A stretch of DNA of 7,400 nt from Myxococcales bacterium (GTDB lineage Bacteria; Myxococcota_A; Polyangia; Polyangiales; Houyiibacteriaceae). Location: contig JABDJF010000668.1 in assembly GCA_013002645.1 (NCBI GenBank), positions 1-7,400 on the forward strand, read 5' to 3'. How positions within the stretch are numbered: position 1 is the first letter of the stretch; every line of letters begins with the position of its first letter. Positions 6,880 to 7,400 of this stretch are shown one piece after another. The notes beneath the pieces were generated by a model, which worked only from the letters and a program-made list of their open reading frames with translations, did not search any database and was not told the origin of the DNA. The position numbers were made by a program, and so were the translations under genes.

Positions 6880-7065
6880 GGACACGCTCCCCTCCGAAAA
6901 AACCTGTCATTACAGACGCTTGAGGCCCGCACCGCGAAAACCCACTGGAAGCCCCTTTCGAGTGCGATTGAGCCGTAGTGCGAGACAGAGGTCATCGACC
7001 CGTTTTCGCGGTGTGGGTCTCAAGTGCTTGAAAGAACGGGGGTTTTCAGGGGGGAGCGTGTCCCT
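6878..7065. mobile_element. 188-bp MITE-like inverted-repeat element with TGCT target duplication
   Basis: The ends are perfect 15-bp inverted repeats, AGGGACACGCTCCCC at 6878-6892 and its complement at 7051-7065. Inner arms 6916-6941 and 7002-7027 pair at 22 of 26 positions, including 12 perfect bases (CACCGCGAAAAC with GTTTTCGCGGTG). The segments between them pair loosely, and a 60-nt loop remains at 6942-7001. The direct repeat TGCT borders the element on both sides (6874-6877 and 7066-7069), as expected for a 4-bp target-site duplication. It has no reading frame of its own. Stop codons of both convergent neighbours fall within it, so it may also help end transcription, but there is no U-tract of a classic terminator. 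A REP-type or structured-RNA repeat is the alternative. Confidence 0.6.
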
Positions 7066-7400
7066 TGCTTTTGATGACGGTTAGCTTTCCCGCTTGGTGC
7101 TGGCTTCTGAGTACTTTCTTGTCGAATTTGCCGACGCTGGTTTTGGGGATTTCGTCGATGAAGGCCCAGCGCTCGGGGAGCCACCACCTGGCGACTTTGT
7201 CCCCCAGGTAGGCGCGAAGCTCTTCGGGGGTGATGGTGCTGGCCTCTTTGCGGACGACGCAGGCTAGCGGACGTTCATCCCATTTCTCGTCCGGGATACC
7301 AACCACGGCCGCCTCGACGACTTCCGGGTGCGCGATGATGGCGTTTTCGAGCTCGACCGAGGAGATCCATTCACCGCCCGACTTGATGACGTCCTTGGCG
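7046..7400 (-). CDS. Fatty acyl-CoA ligase (ANL superfamily), C-terminal part (5' end outside the window)
   Basis: The minus-strand frame is open from the window edge to TGA at 7046-7048 and gives the last 117 residues. They match the mobile C-terminal domain of AMP-forming acyl-CoA ligases: the hinge-adjacent KDVIKSGGEWISSVELENAI, the segment HPEVVEAAVVGIPDEKWDER, and PKTSVGKFDKKVLR with the lysine of GKFDKK that serves adenylate formation in the family. The enzyme joins a fatty or other carboxylic acid to CoA using ATP. The domain is complete, but the last five residues (GHAPP) and the stop are encoded by the inverted-repeat element, so the native C-terminus has probably been altered. GTG at 7306 is internal and not a start. 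It is convergent with marR. Chain-length specificity cannot be told from this part. Confidence 0.92.
   Translation of the reverse strand, partial: AKDVIKSGGEWISSVELENAIIAHPEVVEAAVVGIPDEKWDERPLACVVRKEASTITPEELRAYLGDKVARWWLPERWAFIDEIPKTSVGKFDKKVLRSQHQAGKLTVIKSKGHAPP

Noticed and set aside
6608..6910. Gly/Arg-rich 100-residue frame on the minus strand antisense to marR
   Set aside because: Its composition is simply the complement of the C-rich marR end. It has no domain and no ribosome site.
6878..7065. Integron attC site
   Set aside because: There are no RYYYAAC/GTTRRRY core sites at the ends and no cassette arrangement. The ends and the 4-bp duplication fit a MITE better.
6878..7065. Classic Rho-independent terminator between the convergent genes
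   Set aside because: The stem is far too long, with a 60-nt loop, and neither strand has a U-tract directly after the stem. A role in ending transcription remains possible but is not shown.

Overview
The window is GC-rich, densely coded bacterial chromosome. The gene set is a double-FtsX exporter, an epoxide-hydrolase-like enzyme, an arsenite methyltransferase and a fatty acyl-CoA ligase. It suits a Gram-negative organism with an outer envelope, because a HlyD-type periplasmic adaptor is present. The style resembles Myxococcota, Desulfobacterota or Binatota-like genomes, but that is an impression and no marker gene here fixes the taxon.

Left part (1-4617, minus strand): one operon read right to left. 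It begins at a TTGACC / 17 bp / TACGAA promoter with a perfect 16-bp palindrome just downstream of the -10. The order is an ABC ATPase, a 789-residue permease with two FtsX units, a HlyD/MacA-type adaptor and the start of a probable MscS-type channel that runs off the window. ATPase and permease overlap by 7 nt, and the other gaps are 13 and 7 nt. The three transporter genes should form one envelope complex that exports or extracts a lipophilic or peptide substrate.

Middle (4618-5577, plus strand): a divergent alpha/beta hydrolase with an Asp nucleophile, most like epoxide hydrolases.

Right part (5578-6879, plus strand): a two-gene arsenic operon. Its promoter (TTGACA / 18 bp / CATCAT) is covered at the -10 by a 19-bp near-perfect palindrome. 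It drives arsM, which has all four family cysteines, and a cysteine-rich MarR-type regulator that overlaps arsM by ATGA. The natural reading is an autoregulated arsenite-methylation unit whose sensor is a MarR protein rather than the usual ArsR.

Right edge: a 188-bp imperfect inverted repeat (6878-7065) has 15-bp perfect ends and a 4-bp TGCT direct repeat on both sides, so it looks like a MITE. The stop codons of marR (plus) and of the convergent acyl-CoA ligase (minus, 7046-7400, partial) both lie in it. There is no gene-free stretch longer than 300 bases; the longest, about 166 bp, is this element.
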